The notes under the pieces are model-generated. The model saw nothing but the letters and a program-made list of their open reading frames with translations, was not told the origin of the DNA and ran no database searches. 64,000 bases of DNA from assembly GCA_029851415.1 (NCBI GenBank), contig CM056742.1:55864454-55928453 (forward strand), in the 5' to 3' direction. The translations under genes and the position numbers were made by a program. How positions within the stretch are numbered: the stretch's first letter is position 1; every line of letters begins with the position of its first letter. This stretch comes from Eretmocerus hayati. Taxonomy: Eukaryota; Arthropoda; Insecta; Hymenoptera; Aphelinidae. Positions 1 through 11,793 of the stretch are shown here, piece after piece.

Positions 1-2921
1 TTTTCTCCACATCAGTCCTCTGGGAGGATGGTGTTAACAGGAAATCTTTTAAGGACTCTTTAAATAATGATATCTCCCCAAGCTGCCGAAAGCCCGGAGG
101 GAGAAAGTTCCACAAATGAGCACACTGGACCTGGAAATATCTTTTTCCATATTCAAGACTCATGTTGGGAACTTTGAGTACCCGCTCTTCTAGATCACCC
201 CGTGCGGGGCGTTCGGATTGGTACCTGGTAAACATCGCAGCTAGGTAGCCAGGTTCTCCCAAGTGCATGATCTTATGCATCAAGAGAGCTGCGAAGTACA
301 TTCTCCGCGAATCAGTACGTAACCAACCCAAGCGCTCCCTGAACGGGGTGATGTGCTCGTCTCTCCTAAGATCAAAAATATATCCCACACATGAATTGCT
401 TAGTCTCTGTACCCGTTGCCGCTGTTCGTCCGTGGCGTCGAAGTACACGACCGCGCCATAATCTAGGTGCGGTTGAACCAATGACTCGACTAGGCGAATT
501 CGGAGAGGTCTGGTGATACATGCCCTGAAAAACCGCAGACCGTATAGGGCTCTGTTGACTTTCTTAGTTACTTGGTCAATGTGCGGTTTCCATGTCAATT
601 CACTGTCGAGTGTAACACCAAGACTCACGACCGTATCACTGAACGGGATGAACTTTTCTTCCTGTATCTCAACCCCTGGCAAGTCCATTCTCTTCAGATC
701 GTTGATACTTCTCTCCGAACTGAAGTAGATTGCCTTGGTCTTGCCAGCGTTGAGACACAGGCCGGAACTTCTGGCCCACTCGGCAACTAGTCGTCCTATT
801 CCGCCCAGCCGAGCAATACCTTCCCTGATCTTATTTTTCTCGATTTGGAGATAAATTTGGAGATCATCAGCATGAAATAGATGATGTATCGAGCATCCGT
901 CTAGCAAGCCAGCCAGGTCATTCACATACAAGCTGAAGTTGAGAGGCCCAAGAACGGACACCTGTGGAACGCCCAGATTGGTTTTGAGCCAATCAGATCT
1001 GCCTACTTTAGAAGTGATTTGTTGGGTGCGACCCTGTAAATATGATTTCATCCACAGGAGCGCCGATCTTGAGAAGCCAAGATGTCGTAGCTTCCTCAAC
1101 AACTTGATGGTGAGATTGTGTCAAAAGCTTTGCTAAAATCGAATAGGAGGAGCAGAGCGATCTCCTTTCTGTCTATACCTACTCTGATGTCATCGGCCAA
1201 TTCCAACAAAGCTGTGTGGGTGCTATGGTGTTGCCTAAAACCAGTCTGGAAGCGATCAAGTATCTTCTCGATTTTCAAATACTCCGTGATTTGGTCATGT
1301 GCAATTTTTCCAGAACCTTGGAGAGAAAGCACAGCAGTGCTATAGGACGGAAGTCCGAGACCGTTGATGGAGCAGCAGTCTTCTTTAATGCAATCAGCTG
1401 CGCTTGCTTCCAAGCCTCAGGAAAAATGCCATGAGCGAAAGAGGAGTTGAAAATATGTACAATAAGATCACCAATGGCCGGAAGAGCTTTTGCGATCATG
1501 CTTTGGGGTATTCCATCCGCTCCAAGGGCCTGTGAGGAGAAATGTTTGATAGCAAGGACTACATCACTGAGATTTGTGGGCTCAAATTGAAACCCCTCCT
1601 CCGGTGCCGAGTCAATATCGTCCATTGCTTCATTAATATTTTCGTGGGGCGAAACGGAAACTCCCGCAGAGTGTGCGTTCAACTCATCCGGTGTGAAGCC
1701 ATGAAGTTCCTCCTCTTTGCTCTTAGGCAAGAGGCCGAGATTGCGCATCTCCTCCCAAATGTTCTTCTTCTGATCAAGAGCATCTGACAAATGGGTTTGA
1801 ATGAAGGAGTTATGCTCTTGTTCAATGCGCAAGTCGACCTCTTCGCTAAACCGAAAGTATTCATTTTGAAGCTCAGGACACTTGCGCTGGTTACGTTGAA
1901 TCTGTTCCCAGCGCCTGCGCGTCGCGTCTCGCTTATTCATGAGTACCCTCAGCTCAGGACCAATCCAAGGAGCGTCATTTTTACGCAAATTAATAGTTTT
2001 TTCGGGTGCTAATTCATCTATAACAATCTGTAAATTTCCATTGAAGCAGTGAATTGCATCTTCCAAACTGATTTCAGCATTCTCGAGAGCTGTCCAGTCA
2101 CAGCGAAGCAATCGGTCATTCAATATCTCCGGAGTCATGTTTCGAAAATCCCTGTAGGTGGAGGAATTTCTTGGCGGAGTGGGAGTAAAGACGTTGATGG
2201 TGACGTCAATGACCGAGTGCCTGCCGATATTGGGCAGGAGTCTGTTTTGAAAGTCGGTAATGATGTCATTGTCATCTACATAAATGTGATCAATCCATGT
2301 ATGAGATGTATTGGGGGTGTGTTGGTGAGTCGGGCCGTGCTGCACTATCTGCAAGGCAAGTTCTTCTGTTAGTGCAGTCAGTGTCTTGGTGTCGGGATGA
2401 GTAGTAATCAACGAATCCGCGTTCAGATCACCCATTATAATTTTATGACTGTAGTCGCCACACAGCCAGCGTAACGAGCCAAACAGCCCGTCATTCTTCT
2501 GCATGGCGATTTTAGGGGGTCTGTAGATTACTGCGACTAATATTGGCGGGGAGTTACCCTGTTGTATGCTACAAAAGAGAAATTCAGGCACGCCAGGTTT
2601 CCCTGGCCCAAAAGTATTTGACGAAATCAACTTCTTAACTTTGAAGCCATTGCGCACATACAAGGCAACCCCACCACCCTCTCTGTTGCGATCCTGCCGC
2701 AACAATGAAAAACCTGGAATCTGAACGAGATTGTCATCCACAAACTCATCTAGTTTCGACTCAGCCACCCCAAATAGATGATAGGAGGGATCGTTAGCAA
2801 CGAGCAAGCGTAGATGCTCAATCTTATCTGTCCGAGAGTTAAGGTTGATGAATCCCGCTTTCAAGGAACTGCCCATCCCTCGTCGCTCTTCAGCAGCCGT
2901 ATCTAGTCGAGGAGTCTTCAC
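1..2921 (-). pseudogene. Family A ORF2 (A1): EEP endonuclease plus reverse transcriptase, broken
   Basis: ORF2 would nick target DNA and reverse transcribe the element RNA at the nick. From the N terminus one sees the EEP opening (INLNS, then VAES), the MGDLNAD and WIDHIYVDD endonuclease motifs, and the RT motif FDFSKAF. The frame is open from 2921 to about 1300, where loss of one A in a run of A shifts it; later parts are in other frames. The RT catalytic box reads HADD in place of the YADD seen in other copies (near 880). At the ORF1 boundary this copy has CGA CTA where A4 and A7 have TGA CTA. The copy is clearly dead. Confidence 0.85.
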
Positions 2922-4934
2922 TGATTCTGCTGCCGAAACTCTACTCTACTCCGGAACGGTAGTGCAATTCTGGGTGTTATTAGAGGACGTTTGAGCACGT
3001 TCTGGAGCTCTTCGACAGGCCGTTTGAATGACCTGCAGATCAGCGAGAGATTCGAACGTATGCGCTCGCTCACCGATTTTTCGTCTAACCCAGAAACGTC
3101 CGCCACTGTGCCAGACGTATTTTAAACCCAAACCGCGTGCAATCGACCTCAAGCGTATGTATTCTTTGTATCCCTCACGGGGAGTATCTCATTTATAAAG
3201 ATTCTACGGTCCGGCACATGAGCTTTCGTATCTGGGTCGAGTAAGTCGGGCTGGATATTGTTAGCCGTGAAATAATTATTGGTGATTGAACGTTTAGCCC
3301 GAATCACTCTCCCAACTAGTCGACTACTGGAGAGTTGGACTATGCACGATGGTAGAGTGCGCGGAATGGCAGCTGGGGCTCGGGGAGATGGAACCGAGTC
3401 GCAAATACCTGTTGGAGGCTTCTCCCCAGACGCACGCCCAGTTTGCAGGACTTGGGGATCAGCAATGTCTGCCCTCTCCAGTGAGGGGAGTACGGACGTG
3501 AGCACTGCGTAGGCAATATCAGATAGCTGTACCGGCGAGGCCTTAGAATTTTCCTTAAAAATACCATTAATAATTAATTTACAGCGCTCAAAACCGCCAC
3601 TGCCGTGTCCCCGTCCTTGCTCCCCAGCGTGTGAATGAAGGAACTTGTCCATCCTAGGTGGAATGATAGGAATCGAAGATTGATGTGTCGATTCGACATT
3701 ACTATTCTCAATTCTTCTACATTCGCTATCTCGCCGACTACTCTCACGACCTGTTAATAGCTCAGTCAGAGTGGAAAACTGGCTTTTCATGGTAGAATTC
3801 TGCTCCAGAAGAAGCTGGCGATCCAAGCGGAGCTCCTCCAGTTGGGAGCTTTGCTTCTCTATGAGTCTCTCGAGAGAGGATACACGTGCCAATAGGTGAT
3901 CATCCACCTCGTTCACTGCTGCAGGGGTGTCAAGCGTAGTAGAGTCCCTCCCCTCAAGCCCCTCCAGTCAAGTGCAGAGAGCGTCGCGGCTCGCGGCGAA
4001 GGAACCCCTTCCCTGCGACGCCGCGGCGCGCTCTACACATGACTGGAGGGGCTTGAGGGGAAGGACTCTACCACGCTTGACATCCCTGCATTGCTGGCGT
4101 GAGAGGTGGAGAGGGAACGGCAAGGTTTTTTCGCCTCACGAGAGATTTTATTTCGTCAAGCTCGTTCTGGAGTAGCGCATATTGATCATAAAAGAGGTCG
4201 AGAGTAGTCTGCGCTATGAGTACCCATTTGGTGTCAGGATAATCCGTCGCCGTCGAAATTGGTGATGTTGCAGGTCGTTCCGAGACGTTGAGGCTGTTGC
4301 TCTCCGTCGACCCTACAACGTGGCCAAGAGGTGGTGAAGTTTTCGAGATGGGGCTGTTGCTCTCCATCGGCTCGACAGCGTGGCCAAGAGGAGGTGTCGT
4401 GAGCAGCGACTGGGTGGTAGTGTTGTGCCGCGCATCTGTTTGCTGCTTTTGAATATTCGCGGGCTCTATACCGGTGGACTGGCGGGAAGTGGCATCACAT
4501 GACGGAGACGAAGCAGCAGGCGATAGAGTACCCCCCGCTAGCGCAAGCTGTAGACTCCCGGAGTTGAATAGAGAGGCATTGGGGCTAGGGGGCTTTGCGC
4601 TCCAGCCCGCGGCGGTGGTATGCGGAGCGGGGGGAGATAGTGCTGATGCAGCATGCAAGCTGAGCCGTGTGTGGGAGATGGGCTGATTACTCACACGTCT
4701 ATGCGAGATGTTATTCTTCCTCTTCATCTCTCTGACTGTTTACGTGCTGAGGCGAGTAGTCAAAGTCGTCTGCTTCGATGCACTTGACGATAATTGCGCG
4801 GCTGGAATGTTGCTCACCTGCAGACATTTTTCGCATGTCACTGCTCCTTGAGATGATTTCGAGCACTTGACATGTGCTGATCTTTTGCAATGGCCGCATT
4901 CTCTGCTGCCCGCGCGTAAGGTGTTGTCGCTCAT
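2922..4934 (-). pseudogene. Family A ORF1 (A1): PHD-type zinc finger, coiled coil, FP-C-like domain
   Basis: ORF1 of CR1/L2-type LINEs is an RNA-binding partner of ORF2. The likely start is the ATG at 4932-4934 (MSDNTL), matching MGDNTC in A4. A Cys/His cluster of PHD type follows (CGHCKRSAHVKCSK, then CEKC). A Ser/Pro/Thr-rich stretch and a heptad-like coiled coil (LLARVSSLERLIEKQ) come next. The C-terminal part matches the A4 and A7 ORF1 C termini (YVWHSGGRFWVRRK), a domain I read as FP-C-like. The frame is broken by the MITE at 3922-4088 and by at least one shift near 3150. Confidence 0.75.
3922..4088. mobile_element. hAT-like hairpin MITE in A1 ORF1
   Basis: The 167-bp insert has long inverted arms, beginning CAGGGGTGTCAAGCG and ending CGCTTGACATCCCTG. 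It is flanked by 8-bp repeats with one mismatch (cactgctg at 3914-3921, cattgctg at 4089-4096). A CAGGG terminus with an 8-bp duplication is the hAT pattern. It has no coding capacity and separates the ORF1 Ser/Pro region from the coiled coil. Confidence 0.75.
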
Positions 4935-5229
4935 CGTGCAGCAGACAGCAAGACAGCGAAGCAGGCCAGCGTAGCAGACGACCTCCGAGCATGCGCACAA
5001 AGCTCACTTTCGGCGCCAGGCTTTGCCAACTCGATGTTGTTGTTGGAGTTGCAGAATTGGAATTATTCCTCCCAGGCTCGAGCAGGAGCCATGCAGTGAT
5101 GCTCCAGTGGTATGAGCCTGCAGGAGGAAGTCCAATCTGCAAAGAAGTGCCACTCGTGACGACAATTTGATGGTTAAAGAGATGTTCAAGCACGGAGCGA
5201 TGTTAGATGCGAATCTAACGATGCGAAGT

Positions 5230-5241
5230 GAGAGAGAGAGA

Positions 5242-5243
<2 letters not shown>
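5230..5243. repeat. (GA)n between A1 and A2
   Basis: A short GA tract joins the 5' end of A1 directly to the tandem-repeat 3' tail of A2. Confidence 0.9.
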
Positions 5244-5273
<30 letters not shown>

Positions 5274-7415
5274 CCCTTTATTCGCCTGGTGGCAAAAGTA
5301 AAAATACAATTAAATGAGATACATATAACGGTCATAATCAACATATAAATATTATACAATTTGTCATTTTGGTCAAGGAAATTTCATTTATCACAGAATG
5401 TGACTAGTCATTGAAAAGGCATCGAGAGATGCGCACGAGTCAAAATAAATTAGGTAATTAATTAATCGAGGTACATCAGTACATATAAAAAGACAGACAT
5501 GGGCCCGGAAACTATCACAGATTCAAGAGTTATGTGACAGGTAAGCCACGTAAAACTCGACTAAAACTAGAAAAAGACTAATTGAAAAGAGCCCAAGCCT
5601 ATCAGAGATTGAAGTACTGTTTCTGGTCCACGTCAATCCTCCGGGAGGGTTGCGACAAGAAAAATTCTTTTAGAGCGTCTTTAAAAAGTGAAATTTTTTG
5701 AATTTGCCGAAAGCCCGAAGGGAGAAAGTTCCACAAGTGAGCACATTGAACCTGGAAAGATCTTCTACCATATTCAAGTCTCATATTGGGAACTTTGAGT
5801 GTCCGCTCTTCTGCATCACCACGTGCGGGGCGTTCAGATTGGTACCTGGTAAACATCGCAGCTAGGTAGCCAGGTTCTCCTAAGTGCAAGATCTTATGCA
5901 TCAAGAGAGCTGCGAAGTACATTCGCCGCGAATCAGTACGTAACCAGCCCAGACGCTCCCTAAACGGGGTGATATGCTCGTCTCTCCTAAGATCAAAAAT
6001 ATATCTCACACATGAATTGCTTAGTCGTTGTATCCGGTGCCGCTGTTCGTCCGTGGCGTCGAGGTACACGACCGTACAGTAATCCAAATGCGGTTGAACA
6101 AGTGACTCGACAAGGCGAATTCGGAGAGGTTTGGTGATACACGCCCTAAAAAACCGCAACCATATAGGGCTCTGTTGACTTTTTTGGTAACTTGATCGAT
6201 GTGCGGTTTCCACGTTAGTTCGCTGTCAAGTGTAACACCAAGACTCACGACAGTATCACTGAATGGGACAAACACTCCATCCTGTATCTCAACCCCTGGC
6301 AAGTTCATTCGTTGCAAGTCTCTAACGTTCCGGTCGGAACTGAAAAAGATTGCCTTGGTCTTGCCAGCGTTGAGGCGCAGGTCGGAGTTCCTAGCCCATT
6401 CAGCAACGAGTCGCCCTATGTCTCCCAGTCGAGCAATCCCCTCCTTGATGTTCTTCTTGTCAACTTGAAGATAGATCTGAAGATCATCTGCGTAGAATAT
6501 ATGGTTCACTGACTTTCCATTCAATAGCCCGGGCAAATCATTCACATACAAGCTGAAGAGGAGAGGCCCAAGAACGGACCCCTGCGGAACACCCAGATTG
6601 GTTTCGAGCCAATCAGATTTACCTACTTTAGAAGTGATTTGTTGGGTGCGACCCTAAAAATATGATTTTATCCACAGGAGTGCCGATCTCGAGAAGCCAA
6701 GGTGTCGTAGCTTCCTCAGCAGCTTGCATGGTGAGATTGTATCGAATGCTTTGCTAAAGTCGAACAGTAGGAGCAGAGTGATCTTCTTTCTGTCAATTCC
6801 TACTCTGATGTCGTCTGTCAACTTGAGCAGTGCCGTCTGGGTACTGTGATGTTGCTTGAAACCAGCTTGGAAGGGATCAAGTAGATTCTCAATTTTTAAA
6901 TACTCCGTGATTTGGTCATGTGCGATTTTTTCCAAAACCTTGGAGAGGAAGCACAGCAGCGCTATGGGACGGAAATCCGAGACCGTTGATGGAGTGGCAG
7001 TCTTCTTTAATGCGATCAGCTGCGCTTGCTTCCAAGCCTCGGGAAAAATGCTATGAGCGAAAGAGGAGTTAAAAATATGTACAATAAGATCACCAATAGC
7101 CGGGAGAGCTTTCGCGATCACACTTTGAGGTATTCCATCCGCTCCACGGGCCTGCGAGGAGAAATGTTTGATGGCAAGGACTACATCAGTGAAATTTGTG
7201 GGCTTAAATTTAAACCCCTCCTCTGGCGCCGAGTCAATATCGTCCATTGGTTCTTCAATATTTTCGTGGGGCGAAACGGAAACCCCCGCAAAGTGTGCGT
7301 TTAACTCATCCGGTGTGAAACCATGAAGTTCCTCCTCTTTGCTCTTAGGCAAGAGGCCGAGGTTGCGCATTTCCTTCCAGATGTTCTTCTGTTGATCGAG
7401 AGCGTCAGAAAGATG

Positions 7416-7418
<3 letters not shown>
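5244..7418 (-). mobile_element. Family A copy A2, 5'-truncated
   Basis: The 3' end carries a (TTGA)n tail at about 5244-5273 (ATCA units in element sense). Upstream, in element sense, are AATAAA and a small hairpin. The 5' end is cut within ORF2 at a (GA)n tract. The sequence is very close to A4 across the 3' UTR and RT, so both derive from a recent source. Confidence 0.9.
5602..7418 (-). pseudogene. Family A ORF2 (A2), RT to C terminus, broken
   Basis: The fragment begins inside the linker before the RT (SHLSDALDQ) and ends with the family C terminus QKQYFNL. FDFSKAF and FYADD are present. A CAG to TAG change at about 6655 truncates the RT after IKSYF. A one-base deletion near 6150 (compare AAACCATATAGG in A4) shifts the frame. 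Upstream of the true 5' junction the frame stays open through the (TC)n tract into the next fragment, giving a false N-terminal extension of Ser-Leu repeats. Confidence 0.85.
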
Positions 7419-7492
<74 letters not shown>

Positions 7493-7501
7493 GAGAGAGA
7501 G
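7419..7501. repeat. (GA)n tract, about 83 bp
   Basis: Near-perfect GA dinucleotide tract between the 5' truncation of A2 and the tail of the next A fragment. Confidence 0.95.
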
Positions 7502-7813
7502 AATGAATGGATGAATGATAACCTTTATTCGCCCAAAGGCAAAAATGAAAAAATACAGTTGCATATGAAACATATGTCACTCATACATAATAAATACATG
7601 AAATTAATAGAAATTTGTTGTTTTGGTTAGGGCTATTGGAATTATCACAGAAAGTGACTAGTCATCTCGAGGCATCATAAGATGCATGAAAGTTATGAAA
7701 AAGGGAAAGAAGAAAGAGTCACGTTTTGATATACATATATCACTCTTGACAAAAAGATTGAGGAAAAGAAAACATTTTCATGTTTGGGAAGATATATAAA
7801 GAAGACATGGGCC

Positions 7814-7816
<3 letters not shown>
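7502..7816 (-). mobile_element. Family A 3'-UTR fragment
   Basis: Only the 3' UTR is present. The left end has an imperfect ATTC-type tail (element sense), then AATAAA and the hairpin GCC-loop-GGC. The right end stops at a (GA)n tract, and no coding sequence remains. It is a severely 5'-truncated insertion. Confidence 0.8.

Positions 7817-7846
<30 letters not shown>
7817..7846. repeat. (GA)n tract
   Basis: GA tract flanked on the left by a minus-strand A fragment and on the right by the 5' truncation of plus-strand C1. Confidence 0.95.
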
Positions 7847-7848
<2 letters not shown>

Positions 7849-8445
7849 TGTGACTGGACCAGCTGCTAGTGGCCGCGGCCTTGCCCGGGGGACCATCGGA
7901 GGCACAGCAGTCTACAACTGCTATTAATCGCCGTCGCTCAAGTCGCACGAATTTGAAGACGAGCTCTACGACCTAGAGGAGGATGTGAAGCAATGGGGAG
8001 GGGCGGGCAGTTATACTCGCGGGGGATTTTAACTTCAAGGACCCGACTTGGGGCGGGGGGCCGCGCGATAGACGGGGGGTAATACTTGCTGATGCAATGG
8101 AGACATTTGGATTAGTGCTCGCGAACGAGACAGGGGTTATCACCTACTACCGGCACGACACCTGGTCCAGGGAGCGAGGTTCGTCATCGGTCCTTGACCT
8201 GTCGTCCATGAGCCCGTCGCTTATGGAACGTATGATATCGTGGGAGGTTCTGGACACGGAGACACTGAGGGACCATCGACATATTCGGTTCCGGCTTAGG
8301 ACTGACAGAGACAGACGACACGTACACCACGACCGACGGGGTGGCAGGTACACAAGCTGGACGAGGGCAAATTCCGGGAATCGATAGAAATTGCCGAAGG
8401 TCTCCCGATGAACTCCACCGCGGACGAGGCTGTGGACATGGTGAC

Positions 8446-8904
8446 ACCCGCAAGGGGGGTTGGGGCATGGTGCCTCATCCCTGGAGTCTGACGAGCTCCC
8501 GGCCCCAGTCATTGCCCGCCGGAGCGAGGAGACCGCACATCTCCATCCGGCACCATGGGAATGGGTGAGTCTAGGGACTCGTATTGGAATCGCCCTCGGG
8601 CGATAACAATGCGAGCCCTCAAGACTCATCCATCATCCCGAGGGACTCCCTGGGCTTTCAGGAAGCCTAGACGAGTCCCAACCCCCCCCCCCCCCCCACC
8701 AAGGGGTAGGCATCGGCCTTGTGCTTGGGACTGAGCCCAGAATTCGGTAGTCGGGGAGGAGGACTGAGTCATCATCGAGCTTGGCTCGGTGTAGGCCATC
8801 CTCCAAACCGACGCGCTGGCAGCGCGTATCCTTGCCCCGCGCCCATGGGAGAGGGCCGGGGTGAAGATGAAAGCCAGACACCCGGGATATCAAAGTTAAA
8901 TTCC
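8446..8904. mobile_element. 459-bp insertion with 15-bp target duplication, class unknown
   Basis: It is flanked by perfect 15-bp direct repeats, tgtggacatggtgac at 8431-8445 and 8905-8919, and the C1 reading resumes exactly after the second. The insert is GC-rich, holds a C run near 8682-8697, and ends ...caaagttaaattcc. I see no inverted terminal repeats and no convincing protein. A long variable-length duplication fits a retroposed SINE-like or LINE 3' fragment. No tRNA-like A and B boxes were recognised with confidence. Confidence 0.7.
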
Positions 8905-9044
8905 TGTGGACATGGTGACGACAAACATCACAAGAGCCTCTGATGCATCCATACCTCGCAAGACAACACCATGCTTCTGGAGAAAACCAGAGTACTGGAT
9001 TACCGATGAGATGAAGGCTCTACGAAGAACGAGCAATAAGAAAA

Positions 9045-10649
9045 TACGCTGCTAAATGATATTAGCAGAATGCTTTCTCACGTCGAAATGTGCTTAGCTT
9101 TTTAGACCAAAAAATTATAATTCCGAAATTACTCATCAAAATCACCAATCGTTTCCACAAATTAAATCATGAATCTTCTATCAATGAAAAAAAAAAAAAA
9201 AAAATCATGTACATTTCTTTTCCCATACAGTTTAAGGTAATTCCGTATGAAACCAATCGATCAAGGATGGCCAGATTAACATTTTATTAGGTCACCTCAA
9301 CTTCCCTTATAAAGTTTTTCTAGACATAAATTCTAAAAACTCATTATTTTTAAAATAATGAGTTTGAAAATTTTAACATTTTTATTTTCCGATACTCATT
9401 AATCGAGAACTGTTTAATAGATTGGGCTATAAATCCTTTCAGCACATCTTTACATGGTGCTCTACCACTCACATAAATTTCGGAAAGATCGGTCGAAAGG
9501 CTGAGGAGAAACCGGGGACGAAAAATACTAGAATTTATTCCATGACAACAGATTTCAAACATATTTTACAATTGAGATGATTTGTTTATTCTGAAAATCT
9601 TGAAGGATAGAGAATCGGCTTCGTACATTTTGTTCCTCTTGCCGATATCTATCTATTGTAAGTCACGGTTTTTTCTCCAGTCTTATCCCTGGTCTTCCAC
9701 GAGTTTAACTTTCTCTGTCGTTGTCTGTGTCCGTCTGTGTGTGTGTCTGTGCAACTTCATTTTTCGTCAACGGTTTCTCCTCAGCGTTTCGACCGATCTT
9801 TCTCAAATTTATGTAAGTGGTAGAGCACCATGTAAAGATGTGCTGAAAGGATTTATAGCCCAATCTATTAAACAGTTCTCGATTAATGAGTATCGGAAAA
9901 TAAAAATGTTAAAATTTTCAAGAAATTATTAGGAGTTTTTCGAATTTATGTCTAGAAAAACTTTATAAGGGAAGTTGAGGTGACCTAATAAAATGTTAAT
10001 CTGGCCATCCTTGATCGATTGGTTAATACGGAATTACGTTAAACTGTATGGGAAAAGAAATGTACATGATTTTTTTTTTCATTGATAGAAGATTCATGAT
10101 TTAATTGGTAGAGATAGATATGAATGAAAATTCCACATTAACCAATTGACGGAAAATGATGAAAAAATGGTTGTTCAAGTGACCCAAAATTTGATTTGTT
10201 GATTTTGAGAAAAGATATTTGAATATAAAATAATCGATTTTTGGAAAATTTTGACATTTTTATTTTCGGATACTCATTAATCGAGAACTGTTTAATAGAT
10301 TGGGCTATAAATCCTTTCAGCACATCTTCACATGGTGCTCTACCACTCACATAAATTTGAGAAAGATCGGTCGAAACGCTGAGGAGAAACCGTTGACGAA
10401 AAATGAAGTTGCACAGACACACACACGGACGGACACAGACAACGACAGAGAAAGTTAAATTCGTGGAGGACCAGGGAGAAGCCTGGAGAAAAAACCGTGA
10501 CTTACAATAGATAGATATCGGCGAGAGGAACAAAATGTACGAAGCCGATTCGCTATGAGTGAAGATTTTTAGAATGAAAAATTAATTTGAGTGAAAAAAT
10601 TGAGCAAAAATGTCTTGTCACGAATACAACCCTTTCTCTTTGAGAAAGC
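9045..10649. mobile_element. Inverted-repeat complex inserted in C1
   Basis: C1 similarity stops near aataagaaaa and resumes at aaaaggaccgcg. The insert is AT-rich and built from three copies of one module in alternating orientation: 9118-9500 is the reverse complement of about 9797-10120, and 9600-9935 is the reverse complement of about 10235-10550. Related short ORFs occur in two modules (about 116 and 131 codons, sharing FRQRFLLSVSTDLSQIYVSG). I do not recognise this peptide; it may be incidental. Terminal repeats and target duplication are not clear, and the boundaries are approximate. Confidence 0.65.
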
Positions 10650-11793
10650 AAAAAGGACCGCGTGGCGATCAAGGAAGCTGCAATGACCATCGCTGGTAGG
10701 AAATGACAGAGCGTGCAAAGAAGCGAAGAAGGCTCTTGTTCTAGCCATCCGGAGGAGCAAATAGGGATGCTGGGGTGAATTGTGCGACATGGTTGACGGA
10801 GACCCCTGGGGCACGCTATACCGCGTGGTCATGTCAAAGGTCGAACCCGGAGGGGCAACCCAGCACCGACCGATGCAGCAACCTTGCGCAGCATCGTGGA
10901 AGACCTCATTCCAGCAGGTGAAACCAGAGTGACATTTCCTCCAGAAAAAGACCTCATCCCGCTCTTCACTATGCGAGAGCTACTCATAGCGCCGAAGAGG
11001 ATATCGAACAGCAAGGCCCCTGGCCTGGACAGCATTCCAAGAGAGGCTCTAGAACTGGTTTTCGAATACAAGCCAGATTTACTCCTCGATCTCTTCAACA
11101 CTTGTCTGAGCACGGGAACTCTCCCGGACAAGTGGAAACGCCAGGAGCTCGTCCTGATACCTAAAGGTCAAGGAGGTCAATGCCCGCTCAGCATGCTCGA
11201 CAACATCGGGAAAATGTACGAGAGGATGGTGCTTGACAGGGTAGAAAAAGCCTACGAATAGAGCGGGGGTCTGTCACCGACGCAGTTTGGGTTTCGGAAA
11301 GGACGCAGTTTGGGTTTCGGAAAAGTCGCAGTACTGTTCATGCGATTGAGACGGTCCAGGAGCGGGTTCAAATGGCGGTAGGGAGACCATACCAAGGGAG
11401 AGGAGATTTGTGCGCGATCATCACGTTACACATAAAGAACGCATCTAACTATGCGAGCTGCAAGCGAGTGTACGCATCCCAGGCAGATAAAGTGCCACCC
11501 TACCTGTTAGCAGTCACGAACGACTACCTACGGAATAGGACCCGCGTATACGAAACCGCCGAGGGACAAGAGGTTCGAGAGCTGTCCGCCGGAATCGGAC
11601 AAGGATCAGTTTCCGGACCGTTCAACTGGAACACCCAATCTGACAGTCTACTGTCTATCGAGCTGCCAGGAGGTGTGATAATAGTGGCTTCTGGGGACGA
11701 CGCGGGACTCATAGTTGGGGCCGGCAACGAAGAGCTCTTGGGTAGACGCGCGAACGAGGTGCTGGCCCGAGTCTACGAGTGGATGATCAGCAG

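Larger units (their letters stand above)
1..5229 (-). mobile_element. Family A copy A1, CR1/L2-like non-LTR retrotransposon, degenerate
   Basis: The element reads right to left. Its 5' end abuts a (GA)n tract just before 5230, and its last few ORF2 codons and 3' UTR lie off the left edge. Gene order is 5' UTR, zinc-finger ORF1, then an EEP endonuclease/RT ORF2. The 5' end resembles that of A4 at 42600-42687 (shared stretch near a 'cacggagcgatg' motif), so A1 is full length at that end. A hAT-like MITE interrupts ORF1, and frameshifts break both ORFs. CR1/L2 assignment rests on the ORF1 PHD-type finger plus FP-C-like domain and the lack of a visible RNase H; it has not been tested by phylogeny. 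Confidence 0.85.
7847..11793 (+). pseudogene. Family C ORF2 (C1), 5' part, interrupted
   Basis: The fragment corresponds to ORF2 of C9 from about residue 80 (a 'GPAVSGRG'-like region) through the EEP endonuclease and RT. Several frameshifts and stops are visible, for example TAG within the counterpart of SKEKCWG near 10760. The RT box reads SGDD in place of FADD. The stretch at 10860-11790 still aligns along KAPGLDSIPREAL and IGQGSVSGPFNW. Two foreign insertions lie inside it. Confidence 0.85.

Noticed and set aside
7301..7573. ORFs made of Ser-Leu or Arg-Glu repeats at GA tracts
   Set aside because: They are translations of (GA)n microsatellites, open in every frame, with no evidence of being genes on their own.
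8097..8629. Independent genes at 8097-8387 (+) and 8147-8629 (-)
   Set aside because: The first is a fragment of the C1 endonuclease domain; the second is its antisense running into the 459-bp insertion.
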